Of a DNA stretch of 64,000 nt, positions 43,881 to 56,335 are shown in pieces. The position numbers were made by a program, and so were the translations under genes. Origin of the DNA: Gadus chalcogrammus (taxonomy: Eukaryota; Chordata; Actinopteri; Gadiformes; Gadidae); assembly GCF_026213295.1 (NCBI RefSeq), contig NC_079426.1, forward strand, positions 1,329,159 to 1,393,158, read 5' to 3'. Below the pieces are notes generated by a model. The model was given only the letters and a program-made list of their open reading frames with translations, was not told the origin of the DNA and did no database searches. Positions within the stretch are counted from its first letter, which is position 1; the number at the start of each line of letters is the position of its first letter.

Positions 43881-44073
43881 TTCTATAGGTAATGTCAAAG
43901 AAGAATGCTCCTCTGGTGCCCCCGTAGTGTGGAGCACGGGGGGGGGGGGGGGGGTCCAGCCGTCCTGGTGTGCACCGATTGGTCATTCCACGTTCCAACT
44001 GCTGTGAGACGGGCCGGTTCCCGGACTCAGCGACAGGGCCTTCTTCTGAGGCTTTGTCTGCTGTGCTCTTCAG

Positions 44074-44356
44074 AAACACATGTACTGGAGGCCCTCATTC
44101 AGGCTCAGATGAAAGCCGTGGAGGGCAGCAGAAGAATCCAAAGGTTCCCGGTGAACGGCAGGTATTTACTGAACAGAATCCCTTTACGTCAGAAGAGAAC
44201 AACTAGCTCCGCTAACGTCAGTGCTTGGGGCTTCTTTTGTTGCTGGACAGCAAACCCAAGGCCCTGGAGCGCGACGTCACAGAGATGGACCCTGCACTCC
44301 GGTTAATGCTGCAGGAGAAGGAGAGGGCTGTGAGGACGCTGCAGGAGACTGTGGAG
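44074..44356 (+). pseudogene. Coiled-coil exons X and Y, copy 4
   Basis: Exon X 44074-44161 and exon Y 44251-44356, both complete with splice sites. Confidence 0.55.
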
Positions 44357-44377
44357 GTATACTCACAGGCATGGCAC

Positions 44378-44486
<109 letters not shown>

Positions 44487-44489
44487 TTC

Positions 44490-45380
44490 TAAATGGGGTG
44501 ACCTTTGACATTGTCAATAATGTTGACAATAATGAACACAATCCTAGATGAACTACAGAGGAGAGCAGAGATAAGAGAGAGGAGGAGAAGAGAGAGAGGG
44601 AGAGGAGAGGATGGAGAGAGGAGAGCTGACAAGAAAAGTCAGGGTACTCACACACATGGGGAGCATCTTTACATGTAGTCACTGTGACCTTTGTGTAAGT
44701 GTGTAACACAAGTTGGGTTGTTGTATATTGGAGATTAATTTACTGGATCATCAACTACAAACCGTTATATTTCTTCAATCATTTAAAACGTTCCATCAAT
44801 CTCAGATCATCAAAATTAAGGGTTTAGAAATAAACAATTTTATTTTTTGTATCACACTTTTTTTATTACAGAAACAGTATTTATACTGAACACTATTTGA
44901 CTTGAATACATCTATTTCCCTGAAATGATCCTTTACAATTATTATGTATGCCTACACATAACAATATTTGCCTTTTCTTTTTTATTAAAATCAACAAAGA
45001 AAAATGTGTAAGAACATTGAATTGTTTGGTCATTGCATAATCAGAATTTAAAACCAATAGAATTGTTAAATATTTTTATTATATATACATGTGAATCCTC
45101 TAAACATGTTCTACATAACTGCAACCAATTTTATGTCTTTAAACATGTAAAATAAATAAAGGGAAAACAGACACATAAATGGAGTGAAATATAACCCTTT
45201 ATAAAGGGTTATGTTACACAACTGCAGGGTTAATTCTTACAAATATTCTCCGCGTTAAATGACAGCAGTATGACATTAATGCAGATCTCTCAGATCTCAC
45301 ATAGTAGAGATTCTAATTCTATTCTAATTCAGGAAACAACATTAGTTGTTTTGGTCGTTTGATTATTTTATTATCAAACA
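44490..45380. other. TRIM7 3' flank
   Basis: GA tract 44557-44628, AT-rich spacer, hairpin near 45185-45220 (two mismatches). No gene. Confidence 0.5.
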
Positions 45381-45386
45381 AAGGTC

Positions 45387-47000
45387 CTAGTCTGTTTGAT
45401 TGACAGGTGAGATGATCAGGGGGGCAACGTTTATATCACCTTCATTGAGGATTGGATAGAGAGGCTCAGTGAAGGTGCAGCCAGTAGCAGAGTAGATACG
45501 AACCCTGGCTTCCACATCATAGAAGGAGACCAGACCCTCATCATAATCAACAAACACCCCCACCTTCTGGAGCTCAGCTCTCAGGGGGAGACCGACAGAA
45601 GGGTCATCACTAAATACCAACCCATCCTCGTCGTACCAAAGAATCCAGTAACCCGTCTCAGGGGTCCACTGTGTCAGACCTTTTCTGTCGATGGACTCTC
45701 TGGCCACTCCTAACCCCCATGCAGCCTTGTATTCAACCTGGACCTCAAAGTAAAATCTCCCTGAGGAGAAGCTCTGCCTCGTGAGAACAAATATATACTT
45801 TGTAAATCTCTTAGGGTTGTCTGGGAGTTTCTTCCACACACCTCCATCATGTACTTGTTTCCCATCCTCAGACAGGATGAGAAGGGGATGAGCTGAATCA
45901 GGATCCAGAGTCACATCTACTTCATACTGCTGGACCCTCTTCAGTTCAGCATCATCACACAGCTTCTTCATCTCCATGTTCAGTGTCTCCTCCAGCTGAT
46001 CTAGGGATCTCCTCAAGGTCCCTACGTATGACGGAGGACGGACCTCCACCGTGGTCCAGTCCCTGGTGGGTGGAGGATCCTTCAGGGATCTGAAGGTCTG
46101 GAGGAAGTGGAGGTGGTCTTCAGTGTGTGAGAGCCGCTTCACCTCTGAGCTTCTATTGGTCAGATCTTCTATTTCCTGCTCCAGCTCTTTGATGAGGTCT
46201 TCAGCTCGTTTCACTGTGGATTTCAGTTTCTCTTTCACCGATTGGTTGAATTCATCCCGGCCCTTTTCAACACAGCCTATCAGAGCAGTGAAGACCTGCC
46301 CACCATGGGCTATCTCTCTGTCTGCGTCTTTGTTGCTCAGTTCCACTGTGTCTTTGATCTCCTTAATCTTTTGTTTTCTCTCCTGGATCTTCTGCAGAAC
46401 GTCAGTCACCGTCTTCCCCAGCTGGACCGTCTTCACTTCATATTCCTCCTTTAGAGGTACAACAGGATGGGACTTGTGGTCTGTCACTGTGCACAACAGA
46501 CACACACACACCTGTTCAGTCTGGCAGAAGAGCTCCAGAAGTCGTTCGTGTTTCTTACACATCAAGTCTTCCAGACGGTCCATAGGCTCGACCAGCCGAT
46601 GTTTCTTCAGCCCAGCGACTCTCTGATGTGGCTCCAGATGGGTTTGGCAGTAAGAGATAAGACACACTAGGCAGGACTTCACAGCCTTCTGCTGGGTCCC
46701 AGTACAGACGTCACAGGGAACTTCTGCTTGTTCAACACAAGGCTGCTCTTTTACTCGTACGGTTGTTCTAATCTGAGCAGCCAGCTCTGATAAGAAGGTA
46801 TTGACCCGTAAATCAGGTCTTGTATGGAAAATCTCGTTGCAAATAGGACATTTGTACTGGACTTGTTCATCCCAGAACTTTGTAATACAGGTTCTGCAGA
46901 AGTTGTGTCCACATGTGGTGGTAACGGGACTGTTGAACACTTCCAGACAGATTGAACATGAAAAGTTCTCTTCAGACCACGAAGTGTTAGCACAGGCCAT
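45387..47000 (-). CDS. TRIM7 of the array: bloodthirsty-type TRIM E3 ligase
   Basis: 537 residues, complete RING (LEVFNSPVTTTC) and B-boxes (SCLVCLISYC). It has the TRIM1/TRIM2 RING-end type NEIFHTRPDLRV but VTDV in the coiled coil, as in TRIM6 and TRIM8, so it is a mosaic. The SPRY has VEYKAAWGLG in place of VKDKTxW, L373, QWTPE, DPSVGLP and a short 517 loop (NEGDINVAPL). R501 replaces H (EARVRIY). Start and 5'UTR intron are as in TRIM1. Confidence 0.93.
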   Translation of the reverse strand: MACANTSWSEENFSCSICLEVFNSPVTTTCGHNFCRTCITKFWDEQVQYKCPICNEIFHTRPDLRVNTFLSELAAQIRTTVRVKEQPCVEQAEVPCDVCTGTQQKAVKSCLVCLISYCQTHLEPHQRVAGLKKHRLVEPMDRLEDLMCKKHERLLELFCQTEQVCVCLLCTVTDHKSHPVVPLKEEYEVKTVQLGKTVTDVLQKIQERKQKIKEIKDTVELSNKDADREIAHGGQVFTALIGCVEKGRDEFNQSVKEKLKSTVKRAEDLIKELEQEIEDLTNRSSEVKRLSHTEDHLHFLQTFRSLKDPPPTRDWTTVEVRPPSYVGTLRRSLDQLEETLNMEMKKLCDDAELKRVQQYEVDVTLDPDSAHPLLILSEDGKQVHDGGVWKKLPDNPKRFTKYIFVLTRQSFSSGRFYFEVQVEYKAAWGLGVARESIDRKGLTQWTPETGYWILWYDEDGLVFSDDPSVGLPLRAELQKVGVFVDYDEGLVSFYDVEARVRIYSATGCTFTEPLYPILNEGDINVAPLIISPVNQTD

Positions 47001-47106
47001 TCCTAGACACAGAGGACAAGGTTTATGTATTGAGCAATTATAGATTTCTAATTCGATAACGGGAAGAGAGGATTTAACTTTCTCAAAGTTGTGCTGTTTT
47101 ACTTAC

Positions 47107-47290
47107 TTGGTCTTACTGTCAGACTTTTTGTTCCAAAATGCGTTTTATTTTTCTCCTGAACGGTTGAACAGCTTCGACGTGGGTTGCTTTGGTTTCGTTT
47201 CCTCAATATGACGTCCTCTCCTCCCCTAACACATGGCTCCTCCCTTAACCCTTGGCTCCGCCCCCATGAACACACTCAGACTTTGGTGCA
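47107..47290 (-). promoter_or_regulatory. TRIM7 promoter region
   Basis: GTTTCGTTTCC at 47192-47202, TGACGTCC and GC box. The donor reads CCAA|GTAAGT. Nearly identical to the TRIM1 promoter. Confidence 0.55.
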
Positions 47291-47689
47291 ATCACGCACT
47301 GTAGGCTACTTCAATGCGTTGATGTTTTCTCTTCTTTGCGACATTGAAATATGTTCAACCTTAAAATGATTGGACACAGAGAGCCCGGGGAAAAAATACA
47401 CTTTTTGATTCAGTGGTGAGTTGTGTTGCGACTAACTGAGTAAGAGCTGTAAGAATACATTTGACTTGATTTTGACTGTGCCTAGTATTTTCTCCACAGT
47501 CTTAATATAAAAACACGAAACAAACGGAGAAGGGAGGGGGCGCGGGAGCAACTGCGCACCGAAACCGTCACTGTAGTACCCACGGCAAGGCAATGCACGG
47601 CAGTTAATTCCACTGAATTAAAAATAGGTTTTCCTAGAAAATTCACAAATTATAAGATGGACGATTTACTGTATTGTTGATAAAAGTAT

Positions 47690-48110
47690 GGTGGGGATCG
47701 CGTGGAGCAGCAACATGTGAGAACTGTGACTCAAATAAGCATATAAGCTGCAATATCTGCACATAGCCACAAGGGAGGAGCACCAAACATATAAGCTGTA
47801 ATAACTGCTCATGACAACAAGATGGCAGCATCATTACACATATGAGGAGGCCGGAGGCGGGCTCTCAAAACCATAGCCAATCAGAGGACGTTGGACGTCA
47901 TATAGGCCACGCCTACTCCATTCAGAGCAGGACCCAGAAGAGGTCAGAGATACTAGAGGCAGGTTAACCTCGGATGCTCCGCTAAGCGTCGCTCCGCGTG
48001 TATATACAATTCCCCTCCTATTGTTTCATGTTTACCACACCGAAACCAGGCCAAATGAAGTGAGCTAAAAGCGATCCTGACTGGAGGAGTACCTTTTCTG
48101 AATATCGCAA
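47690..48110. promoter_or_regulatory. Repeated CCAAT/CRE/TATA-like block, copy 3
   Basis: AGCCAATCAGAGGACG, GGACGTCATATAGG and GTATATACAATTCCCC. Confidence 0.3.
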
Positions 48111-48356
48111 CAGGACGCGTTTCCTCGAGCTCTGCACGTGGAGAACTTTATTCACAAATAATTGATATTAACCCTCCCACCCCCATACACATATTCCTTC
48201 ACTAGTAATGTCCTTAATAAATTAATTGAGAAATTGAAATGCATGATATTAATGATACTGAAGTCATAATATTGAGAGAGAAATAAATAAAAATCCAAAC
48301 TCCGCCTTATTGTTTTGTTTAAATGTGACCTTTTTTGATTTGTTGCGGCTGTGGAC

Positions 48357-48863
48357 CAGCGGCCCTCAGCATCAAAGACACCTCCAGCGGGAAGTCCGTC
48401 AGCCGCCCTTCAACCGTCTGAACCACAGAGAGTAGATAGACAGAGGGAGCTAGTCCTGAAACACTCAAACCCAGCTGGTCTCGGCTACAGAGCCAAGACC
48501 AGGAGAACGGCAGTCCTCCCAACAGGTTGATTGATTCAACATGAGCATGTGATCGCCATCACAAGCAGAGTCGTAACATTACTGTAGGTAATAACACGAT
48601 TAAAGCTACCCACCTCCTGTGTCATTGTGACCTTGGCCATGGGGATGTGCTTTATAGCGACCGAAGCAACAAAGACACAAGCTCACTGCTTTAGTGTTTA
48701 ACAGAGGACGCCGTGAATCAGACACGTATGTGCTTCCACAGAGTGTGGCTTTGTGGCGTCACTCTTACAGGCAGACGGTCCTCTTTCCGGCAGCCAGCAA
48801 AGACACTCCCGAAGCCTCCCTGTCCCAGCTGCTGCAGCTCCTCGTACAGAGCGTCAAAGTCGG
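48357..48863 (-). pseudogene. PIM-type kinase fragment D
   Basis: Exon 1 (48863-48769) is intact. Exon 2 (48661-48614, VAIKHIPMAKVTMTQE) has lost its acceptor: CTTAG has become CTTCG. Exon 3 begins at 48417 and is cut after LRAA, shorter than in B and C. Clearly non-functional. Confidence 0.75.
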
Positions 48864-48960
48864 CTGAGACCACCCAGACCGTTACTGAGTCCATTAACCC
48901 ATCCATCCCTCCGTTCAGCCCTTCATATCTAACCCTCCATCTCTCTGACCTGTGCTGCAG

Positions 48961-49330
48961 GTCGTCAGGCGGGTCCTGCAGGAGGAGGAGATACGGGGGG
49001 AGCTGTGGTCGGAGCGCTCAACACCTCCAGACGAGCTGAGTCCTCTGTCAGCTCCGTCTGTGTCCCGGGATCCGGCCGGAGACCCCGCCCCCCCCCCCCC
49101 CCCCCCCCCCCCCCCAGGGGTCTACACGGGCCACAGAGGGGTCCTCCGGCCCCCCCACAGCCTCCACATGGGGAGGGTGTTGCCCTGTGGTGGTCCTCCA
49201 CCTCTTGGAGGGGCTTGGGCCTTCCTCGGGATCCTCTCTGCTCCTCTGCCCCCTCACTAGCCCTCCGCACACGGAGCACACTAGCTCCCTCAGAGCAGGA
49301 CTTTCACTTCCCTAAACATGTTATCTGTGA
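48961..49330. other. GC-rich block, copy 5
   Basis: Same as 17802-18180, with the longest poly-C run (about 49087-49115). Confidence 0.45.
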
Positions 49331-49384
49331 TAGGGCTCCTCAGTGTTTCTATATACCGCCCCTCCCTCTGAACGTCCGCGGGGC

Positions 49385-49815
49385 GTCCGGGGGCTACTGG
49401 TTAAGGAGGTGGACCGGTAACCGGAGGGTGACCGGGTCGAGTCCCGACCGGTAGGCGAGCTATGTGGACGGGGGGAGTCGTTGTGCAGCACTCTCCTCCG
49501 TCCTCGTCCACAGAGGAGGTTCCCTTGAGCAAGGCACCTGAAGCCCCCGGGCTGCACTGCGGCCGCCCACTGCTCCGGGAACGCCGGGGTACCCCCCGTG
49601 TGTGTACCCCCCGTGTGTGTACCCCCCGTGTGTGTGTGTGCCCGTGTGTGTGTGTGTGCCCCCGTGTGTGTGTGTGCCCCCGTGTGTGTGTGTGACCCCG
49701 TGTGTGTGGACGAGGTCACTCCTCTGTGTGTGTGTGTGTTCACCAGCTCCCGGACGGGTCAAGAGCAGAGAGAGAGAATAAAGGATACCTTAACTTAACT
49801 TAACTTAACTTAACT
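49385..49815 (+). mobile_element. tRNA-derived SINE, copy 5
   Basis: Complete, with an expanded GTACCCCCCGTGTGT and CCCCGTGTGTGTGTG stretch (49590-49710) before the CTTAA tail (49789-49815). Confidence 0.75.
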
Positions 49816-50122
49816 TCATTTAAATTTGAGGAACATGCTTCCAATGTTCTAAATGGGCTGTAGACTGGCAACAGATAATCCACAACAATATTAAAAACAA
49901 TTATTGTAATTGTGAAATTACAATAATTGCACAATTAATTGCACAACAACGTCACCAGCCCCCCCGACCAGACCAGACCCATCAAGCTCCTCTGCCGCTC
50001 TGTTCTTCCTCTGCCCTCCCCGGATCACGACCGGATGCGTCGGCTCTTACTCATCTACATTAATTAATGATAAACATAAACATTAATGTGTAATGTATAA
50101 CACTAATGAACACAATCCTAGA

Positions 50123-50512
50123 TAAGAGAGAGAGGAGAGCAGAGATAAGAGAGAGGAGGAGAAGAGAGAGGAGAGGAGAGAAGGGAGAGGAGGAAGAGAA
50201 GAGAGGAAAGGATGGAGGGGAGAGGAGAGGAGAGGAGAGAAGGGAGGAAAGGATGGAGGGGAGGAGAGATAGAGAAGAGAGAGGAGAGAGGAGAGAGGAG
50301 AGAGGAGAGAGGAGAGGAGATGATGGAGAGGAGAGGAGAGAGATAGAGAAGAGAGGAGAGAGGAGAGAGGAGAGGAGAGAAGGGAGAGGAGGAAGAGAAG
50401 AGAGGAAAGGATGGAGGGGGGAAGAGAGGAGAGAGGAGAGGAGAGGAGGGAGGAGAGGAGATGATGGAGAGGAGAGGAGGGAGGAGAGGAGATGATGGAG
50501 AGGAGAGGAGGG
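50123..50512. repeat. Long purine (GA) tract
   Basis: About 390 bases of GAGAGGAGGAAGAGAAG-type repeats, the longest of the GA tracts, with internal higher-order duplication (GATGATGGAGAGGAGAGGAG recurs). Not coding. Confidence 0.92.
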
Positions 50513-51265
50513 CTGACCAGACAAAGTCACGGTACTCACACACATGGGGAGTATCTTTACATGTAGTCACTGTGACCTTGTGTAAGTGTGTAACACAAGT
50601 TGGGTTGTTGTATATTGGAGATTAATTTACTGGTTCATCAACTACAAACCGTTACATTTCTTCAATGATTTAAAACGTTCCATCAATCTCAGATCATCAA
50701 AATTAAGGGTTTAGAAATAAACAATTTAATTTTTTGTATCACACTTTTTTTATTACCGAAACAGTATTTATACTGAGCACTATTTGACTGGAATGTATCT
50801 ATTTCCCTGAAATGATCCATTACAATTATAATGTATGCCTACACATAACAATATTTGCCTTTTCTTTTTATTAAAATCGAAAAAAAAAAATGTGCAAGAA
50901 CTTTGAATTGTTTGGTCATTACATGATCAGAAATTAAAACCAATAGAACTGTTACATTTTTTTATTATATATACATGTTAATCCTCTGAACATGTTCTAC
51001 ATAACTGCAACCAATTTTATATCTTTAAACATGTAAAATAAATAAAAGGAAAACAGACACATAAATGGAGTGTAATATAACGCTTTATAAAGGGTTATAT
51101 TACACAACTGCAGGGTTCATTTTTAAAGATATTCTCCTCGTTAAATGACAGCAGTATGACATTAATGCAGATCTCCCAGATCTCACATAGTAGAGATTCT
51201 AATTCTATTCTAATTCAGGAAACAACATTAGTTGTTTTGTCGTTTGATTATTTTATTATCAAACA
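50513..51265. other. TRIM8 3' flank
   Basis: AT-rich spacer with hairpin near 51070-51105 (one mismatch). No gene. Confidence 0.5.
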
Positions 51266-51271
51266 AAGGTC

Positions 51272-52889
51272 CTAGTCTGTTTGATTGACGGGTGAGATGA
51301 TCAGGGGGGCAGAGTTTCTACCTCCTTCATAATCACATGGACAGAGGAATGGATAGAGAGGCTCAGTGAAGGTGCAGCCAGTAGCAGAGTAGATATGAAC
51401 CCTGGCTTCCACATCATAGAAGGAGACCAGACCCTCATCATAATCAACAAACACCCTGGAGCTCAGCTCTCAGAGGGAGATCGACATCAGGGTTATCACC
51501 AAATACCAACGCATCCTTGTCGTACCAAAGAGTCCAGTAACCCGTCTCAGGGGTCAACTCTGTCTCATCTTTTCTGTCGATGGACTCTCTGGCCACTCCA
51601 AACCCCCATTTAGTCTTGTCTTTAACCTGGACCTCAAAGTAAAATCTCCCTGAGGAGAAGCTCTGCCTCGTGAGAACAAATGGATACCTTGTAAATCTCT
51701 TAGGGTTGTCTGGGAGTTCCTCCTCTTCACCTCCATCATGTACTTGTTTCCCATCCTCAGACAGGATGAGCTGGGGATGAGCTGTATCAGGATCCAGAGT
51801 CACATCTACTTCATACTGCTGGACCCTCTTCAGTTCAGCATCATCAGGCAGCTTCTTCATCTCCATGTTCAGTGTCTCCTCCAGCTGATCCAGGGGTCTC
51901 CTCAAGGTCCCTACGTATGACGGAGGACGGACCTCCACCGTGGTCCAGTCCCTGGTGGGTGGAGGATCCTTCAGGGATCTGAAGGTCTGGAGGAAGTGGA
52001 GGTGGTCTTCAGTGTGTGAGAGCCGCTTCACCTCTGAGCTTCTATTGGTCAGATCTTCTATTTCCTGCTCCAGCTCTTTGATGAGGTCTTCAGCTCGTTT
52101 CACTGTGGATTTCAGTTTCTCTTTAACCATTTGGTTGAATTCATCCCGGCCCTTTTCAACACAGCCTATCAGAGCAGTGAAGACCTGCCCACCATGGGCT
52201 ATCTCTCTGTCTGCGTCTTTGTTGCTCAGTTCCACTGTGTCTTTGATCTCCTTAATCTTTTGTTTTCTCTCCTGGATCTTCTGCGGAACGTCAGTCACCG
52301 TCTTCCCCAGCTGGGCCGTCTTCACTTCATATTCCTCCTTTAGAGGTACAACAGGATGGGACTTGTGGTCTGTCACTGTGCACAACAGACACACACACAC
52401 CTGTTCAGTCTGGCAGAAGAGCTCCAGAAGTCGTTCGTGTTTCTTACACATCAAGTCTTCCAGACGGTCCATAGGCTCGACCAGCCGATGTTTCTGCAGG
52501 CGAGCGACTCTCTGATGAGGCTCCAGGTGGGTTTGGCAGTAAGAGGTAAAACACATTAGGCAGGACTTCACAGCCTTCTGCTGGGTCCCAGTACAGACGT
52601 CACAGGGAACTTCTGCTGGTTCAACACAAGGCTGCTCTTTTACTCGTACGGTTGTTCTAATCTGAGCAGCCAGCTCTGATAAGAAGGTATTGACCTGTAG
52701 ATCAGGTCTTGTGTTGAAAAGCTTGTTGCAAACAGGACATTTGTACTGGACTTGTTCATCCCAGAACTTTGTAATACAGGTTCTGCAGAAGTTGTGTCCA
52801 CATGTGGTGGTAACTGGACTGTTGAACACATCCAGACAGATGGAACATGAAAAGTTCTCTTCAGACCACGACGTGTTAGCACAGGCCAT
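51272..52889 (-). pseudogene. TRIM8 of the array: SPRY-truncated by an 8-bp deletion
   Basis: The frame is normal from MACANTSW (52889) through RING, B-boxes, coiled coil and most of SPRY. Near 51454 eight bases (CCCACCTT of the usual AACACCCCCACCTTCTGGAG) are missing. The frame then ends AELQGVC at 51444, giving 481 residues. The lost end (KVGVFVDYDEG onward) is still legible in another frame down to 51272, with no further stops. A 25-codon upstream in-frame extension exists but lies in the 5'UTR intron. Loss of the last SPRY strands would probably prevent folding of the recognition domain, though a RING-coiled-coil product could still be made. Variable sites before the break: Q373, K427, ELTPE, NPDVDLP. 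Confidence 0.85.
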
Positions 52890-52984
52890 TCCTAAAAACG
52901 GAAAACAAGGTTCATGTATTGAGCAATTATATATTTCTAATTCAATAACAGGAAGACTCCTCAAAGTTGTGTTGCTTTACTCAC

Positions 52985-53290
52985 CTCGTTCTTAATTTCT
53001 GTCCGACTATTTGTTCCAAAATGCATTTATTTTCTTGCCTAAAAGAGAGAACTGCTTCCACATCGGGTGGCTTTGGTTTCTATGGATGTTAAGTTTCGTT
53101 TCCTGAACATGACGTCCTCTCCTCTCCTCCCCTAACACCTGGCTCCTCCCCTAACACCTGGCTCCTCCCCTAACACCTGGCTCCTCCCCTAACACATGGC
53201 TCCTCCCCTAACACCTGGCTCCGCCCCCACGGTTCGCTGACGTTTCAAACTTTCACACCCTGTGAATGTTGAAGCATTCAGTAAAGGCCG
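52985..53290 (-). promoter_or_regulatory. TRIM8 promoter region with the most 19-bp repeats
   Basis: Donor GAACGAG|GTGAGT at 52985/52984, AGTTTCGTTTCC (from 53092), TGACGTCC, then six CTCCTCCCCTAACACCTGG-type units (about 53120-53222) before the GC box. Confidence 0.55.
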
Positions 53291-53416
53291 CTTAAAATGC
53301 ATTTGATACGTTCTCCTCTTTACGGCATTCAAATATGTTCAACCTTAAAAAGACTGGACACGGAGAGCCCGGGAAAAAAAGCACATTTTGTGATTCAGTG
53401 GTGATTTGTGACTAAA

Positions 53417-54405
53417 GGTGCGAACACACCAAGCGCGTACTTCGCGAATAGACGCGTATAAAATCGGCAATTTTTCCATAGGGAACCATTGGTTTACGTG
53501 CGTGTGAGGTGCGTACACGCGTATCATGCGTACCAAGCAACATTTTACTCGCGTTGGGGGCGTATGAGGCGCGTATATATACGCGCGTATATATACGCGC
53601 GTACGCGAGCAGTTCAAAAAATTGAACTTTTTACGCTCATACGCGTGATGCTTAGCCGCGATAGCCAGTCAGCGTGAAGCTTGACCAGACGTCACTGGCA
53701 GAGAGTAGTGACGCTTGCACCGAAGCATACGGCCGACATCTTTCTTTATTCTGGGTGGAAATAGTAACATAGTTATGCCATTAAATGCGTTTATGGAAAC
53801 ATTTTTAGCGAGAAATGTGCATTTTACTTTCATAATGTTCGCTCGGTGAATCTGAAGGATGTTTGGTTTGATAGTTATAACGAAGAGTGAACGCTCCGTT
53901 CACTTGCATGGACAGAGTCTCTGGTTGCTAAGCAACCTCAACGTCTTGGCGGACTATTTCTCTGCTGATCAACACTACGAATGCTGGAAACACACCAGAC
54001 ACACCATGTGAAGTTATTTAACCCGATTATTGTTATTTATATCCGAGATTATTTAATCTAACCCGATCCAAGCTCTATCATGCACCCAAACACGGCGGCG
54101 TTTGGGTTTCCTTCCTCGGACTCCTAAATCCAGCGCAGCCACAGGCTGCGCAAAAGAAAAAGAAAAATGGCGGGGGGGGGGACGTTTTGGGCGGTCTCAT
54201 CTACGCGCGTATGCGTACGCGCGTAGCTGACCATTTTTAACACAAATTGGTCAAGCAACATTTTAGCTGCGTAAAACGCGGTTGGTGTGGCCGTACCGTA
54301 ACGCGACGCTTCAACGCGTCTACGCGCCTATACCAATGGTTCCCTATGCAAAAATGCCGAGTTTGGACGCCCCTAACGCGAGTAACGCGGTTGGTGTGGC
54401 CGTAC
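53417..54405. mobile_element. Non-autonomous DNA transposon with long inverted termini
   Basis: The left end (GGTGCGAACACACCAAGCGCG ... CATAGGGAACCATTGG) is mirrored at the right end (CCAATGGTTCCCTATGC ... GCGGTTGGTGTGGCCGTAC) over about 70 bp of imperfect inverted repeat. Subterminal CGCGTA-rich palindromes (for example GCGCGTATATATACGCGC near 53570) are repeated on both sides. The internal 500 bases have no transposase frame. The GTGCGAACACACC end resembles several teleost Harbinger/ISL2EU-like elements, but I cannot assign it. Confidence 0.7.
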
Positions 54406-54409
54406 GAGC

Positions 54410-54930
54410 TGTACAAATACATTTGACTAAATTTTGACTGTGCCTGCAAGTCATGTGACTCGGGGCAGGGCAACGAACCAGAACGAAGAGTTCACCTTCA
54501 GTCAGAGCCAACAAGCTCTTGCAGCATGCAGAAGTTAATTTCACTGAATTAAAAATAGGTTTACCTAGAAAATTCACAAATTATAAGATGGAAGACTTAA
54601 TGTATTGTTTATAACAGTATGGTGGGGAAATAATATCGCCCCCGCCCCCCTTCCTGATACAAATATTTTTTCACTGGTCATATTACAGTCCCTTAATAAC
54701 TGTATGGAGAAATCAAAATGCATGATATTAATGATAATGAAGTGATAATATCAAGAGAAATAAATAAAAATCCAAACTCCGCCTTATTCTTCTTCAACCT
54801 GTCCCCAGGTGTCTCTGTGAGGATTTTGAAGAGTTTTAAATGCGTCATTTTTTTACGATTTGTTGCGGCTGTGGACCGATGGCCCGCCCTCATATGTAGA
54901 CCCTCCTTGTGTTTGACATTTGTATGCAAA
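54410..54930. other. Module spacer, no gene
   Basis: Recurrent blocks GAGTTCACCTTCAGTC, TTTACCTAGAAAATTC and TGCGGCTGTGGACCGATGG. Confidence 0.5.
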
Positions 54931-54934
54931 CTGT

Positions 54935-55402
54935 CAGAAGCAGGGAGGGGTTAGACAGTGTTTAAGGATATATGTGGTAATGGAACAGGGAGGGGTTAGA
55001 CAGTGTTTAAGGATATATGTGGTAATGGAACAGGTAGGGGTTAGACAGTGTTTAAGGATATATCTGGTAATGGAACAGGGAGGGGTTAGACAGTGTTTAA
55101 GGATATATGTGGTAATGGAACAGGGAGGGGTTAGACAGTGTTTAAGGATATATGTGGTAATGGAACAGGGAGGGGTTAGACAGTGTTTAAGGATATATGT
55201 GGTAATGGAACAGGGAGGGGTTAGACAGTGTTTAAGGATATATGTGGTAATGGATCAGGGAGGGGTTAGACAGTGTTGGAGGATATATGTGGTAATGGAA
55301 CAGGGAGGGGTTAGACAGTGTTTAAGGATATATGTGGTAATGGAACAGGGAGGGGTTAGACAGTGTTTAAGGATATATGTGGTAATGGAACAGGGAGGGG
55401 TT
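54935..55402. repeat. 45-bp minisatellite, about 10 units
   Basis: Third array, aligned with the 28830 array in the segmental duplication but with fewer units. Confidence 0.97.
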
Positions 55403-55549
55403 AGGGGGCGTCTTGCTCTATAGGATAAATCAGGTTAGGCTGCAGACATTGGGGATCAAACCCAGAACCTTTCAGCTTGGAGTTGAACTCGCTCACCACT
55501 TCACACACAGCATAGACACACAAACACGCACGCACGCACGCACACGCAC

Positions 55550-56335
55550 AATATTGTGTCTTAATTATCAAATGTTGAAACAACATTGATTGTATCTTCT
55601 TGTTATTATGAGTAGTACCTCTCTATTTGCATGCGTTAACCTTGAAAACACAACTTTGACAACATTGGTAGAACTCTAAATCTCATGGTCCTCTAGCGAC
55701 CTGAGATTGCCACCTACTGTCATGCATATGTAATAGCCGATCTATGCACACACAACACAGTATCACGCCAGTGTTTTCCCCAAAGTGAATTCGGGGAGCA
55801 TTATCACAAGATAGGCCTACTGCTGTAACTTAATCAATGCATTATATAGATTGGTTAATGATGATATAATGATTTATAACTTTAATCCTGCTGCTATCTG
55901 TGTATCAAACTCAATCTGGAAACAACGGCCTCACTGCCCTCTAGTGGCCTGTCTTGGACAGTTCCCGTTATTTTTTTTATAAATGTCACAAACATCATAT
56001 TTTTTTTTTTAGGATGACAAATATATATTTTTTTTATATCTTTATTTTTCTTTCTAATTCGTCCTTTCTCTTATTTATTGCATGTTTTTCTAGGGACATG
56101 TGTGGACAGCCTGAAAAAACTACCTCAAGTGATCAAATATGAAACAAATACCCTTAAAAAACGATATAAACTATCTCAAAAAAGTTGTTGTTCACATAGT
56201 GTTTTCATAGCTTGTGCAGTTCCTTTATCACATTGTATTTTTTTAAGAGCTAAATAATTTAAATAAATTATGATAGAACATGAAAACTAGACCAAAACAA
56301 CCATACATGTGTAACTTTCATTTGATTATTTAGAA
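55550..56335. other. AT-rich segment, duplicate of 29975-30760
   Basis: Close copy with small indels; no gene visible. Confidence 0.5.

Noticed and set aside
53345..53677. Short frames in the CGCGTA-rich region
   Set aside because: They are created by palindromic repeats of the transposon ends.
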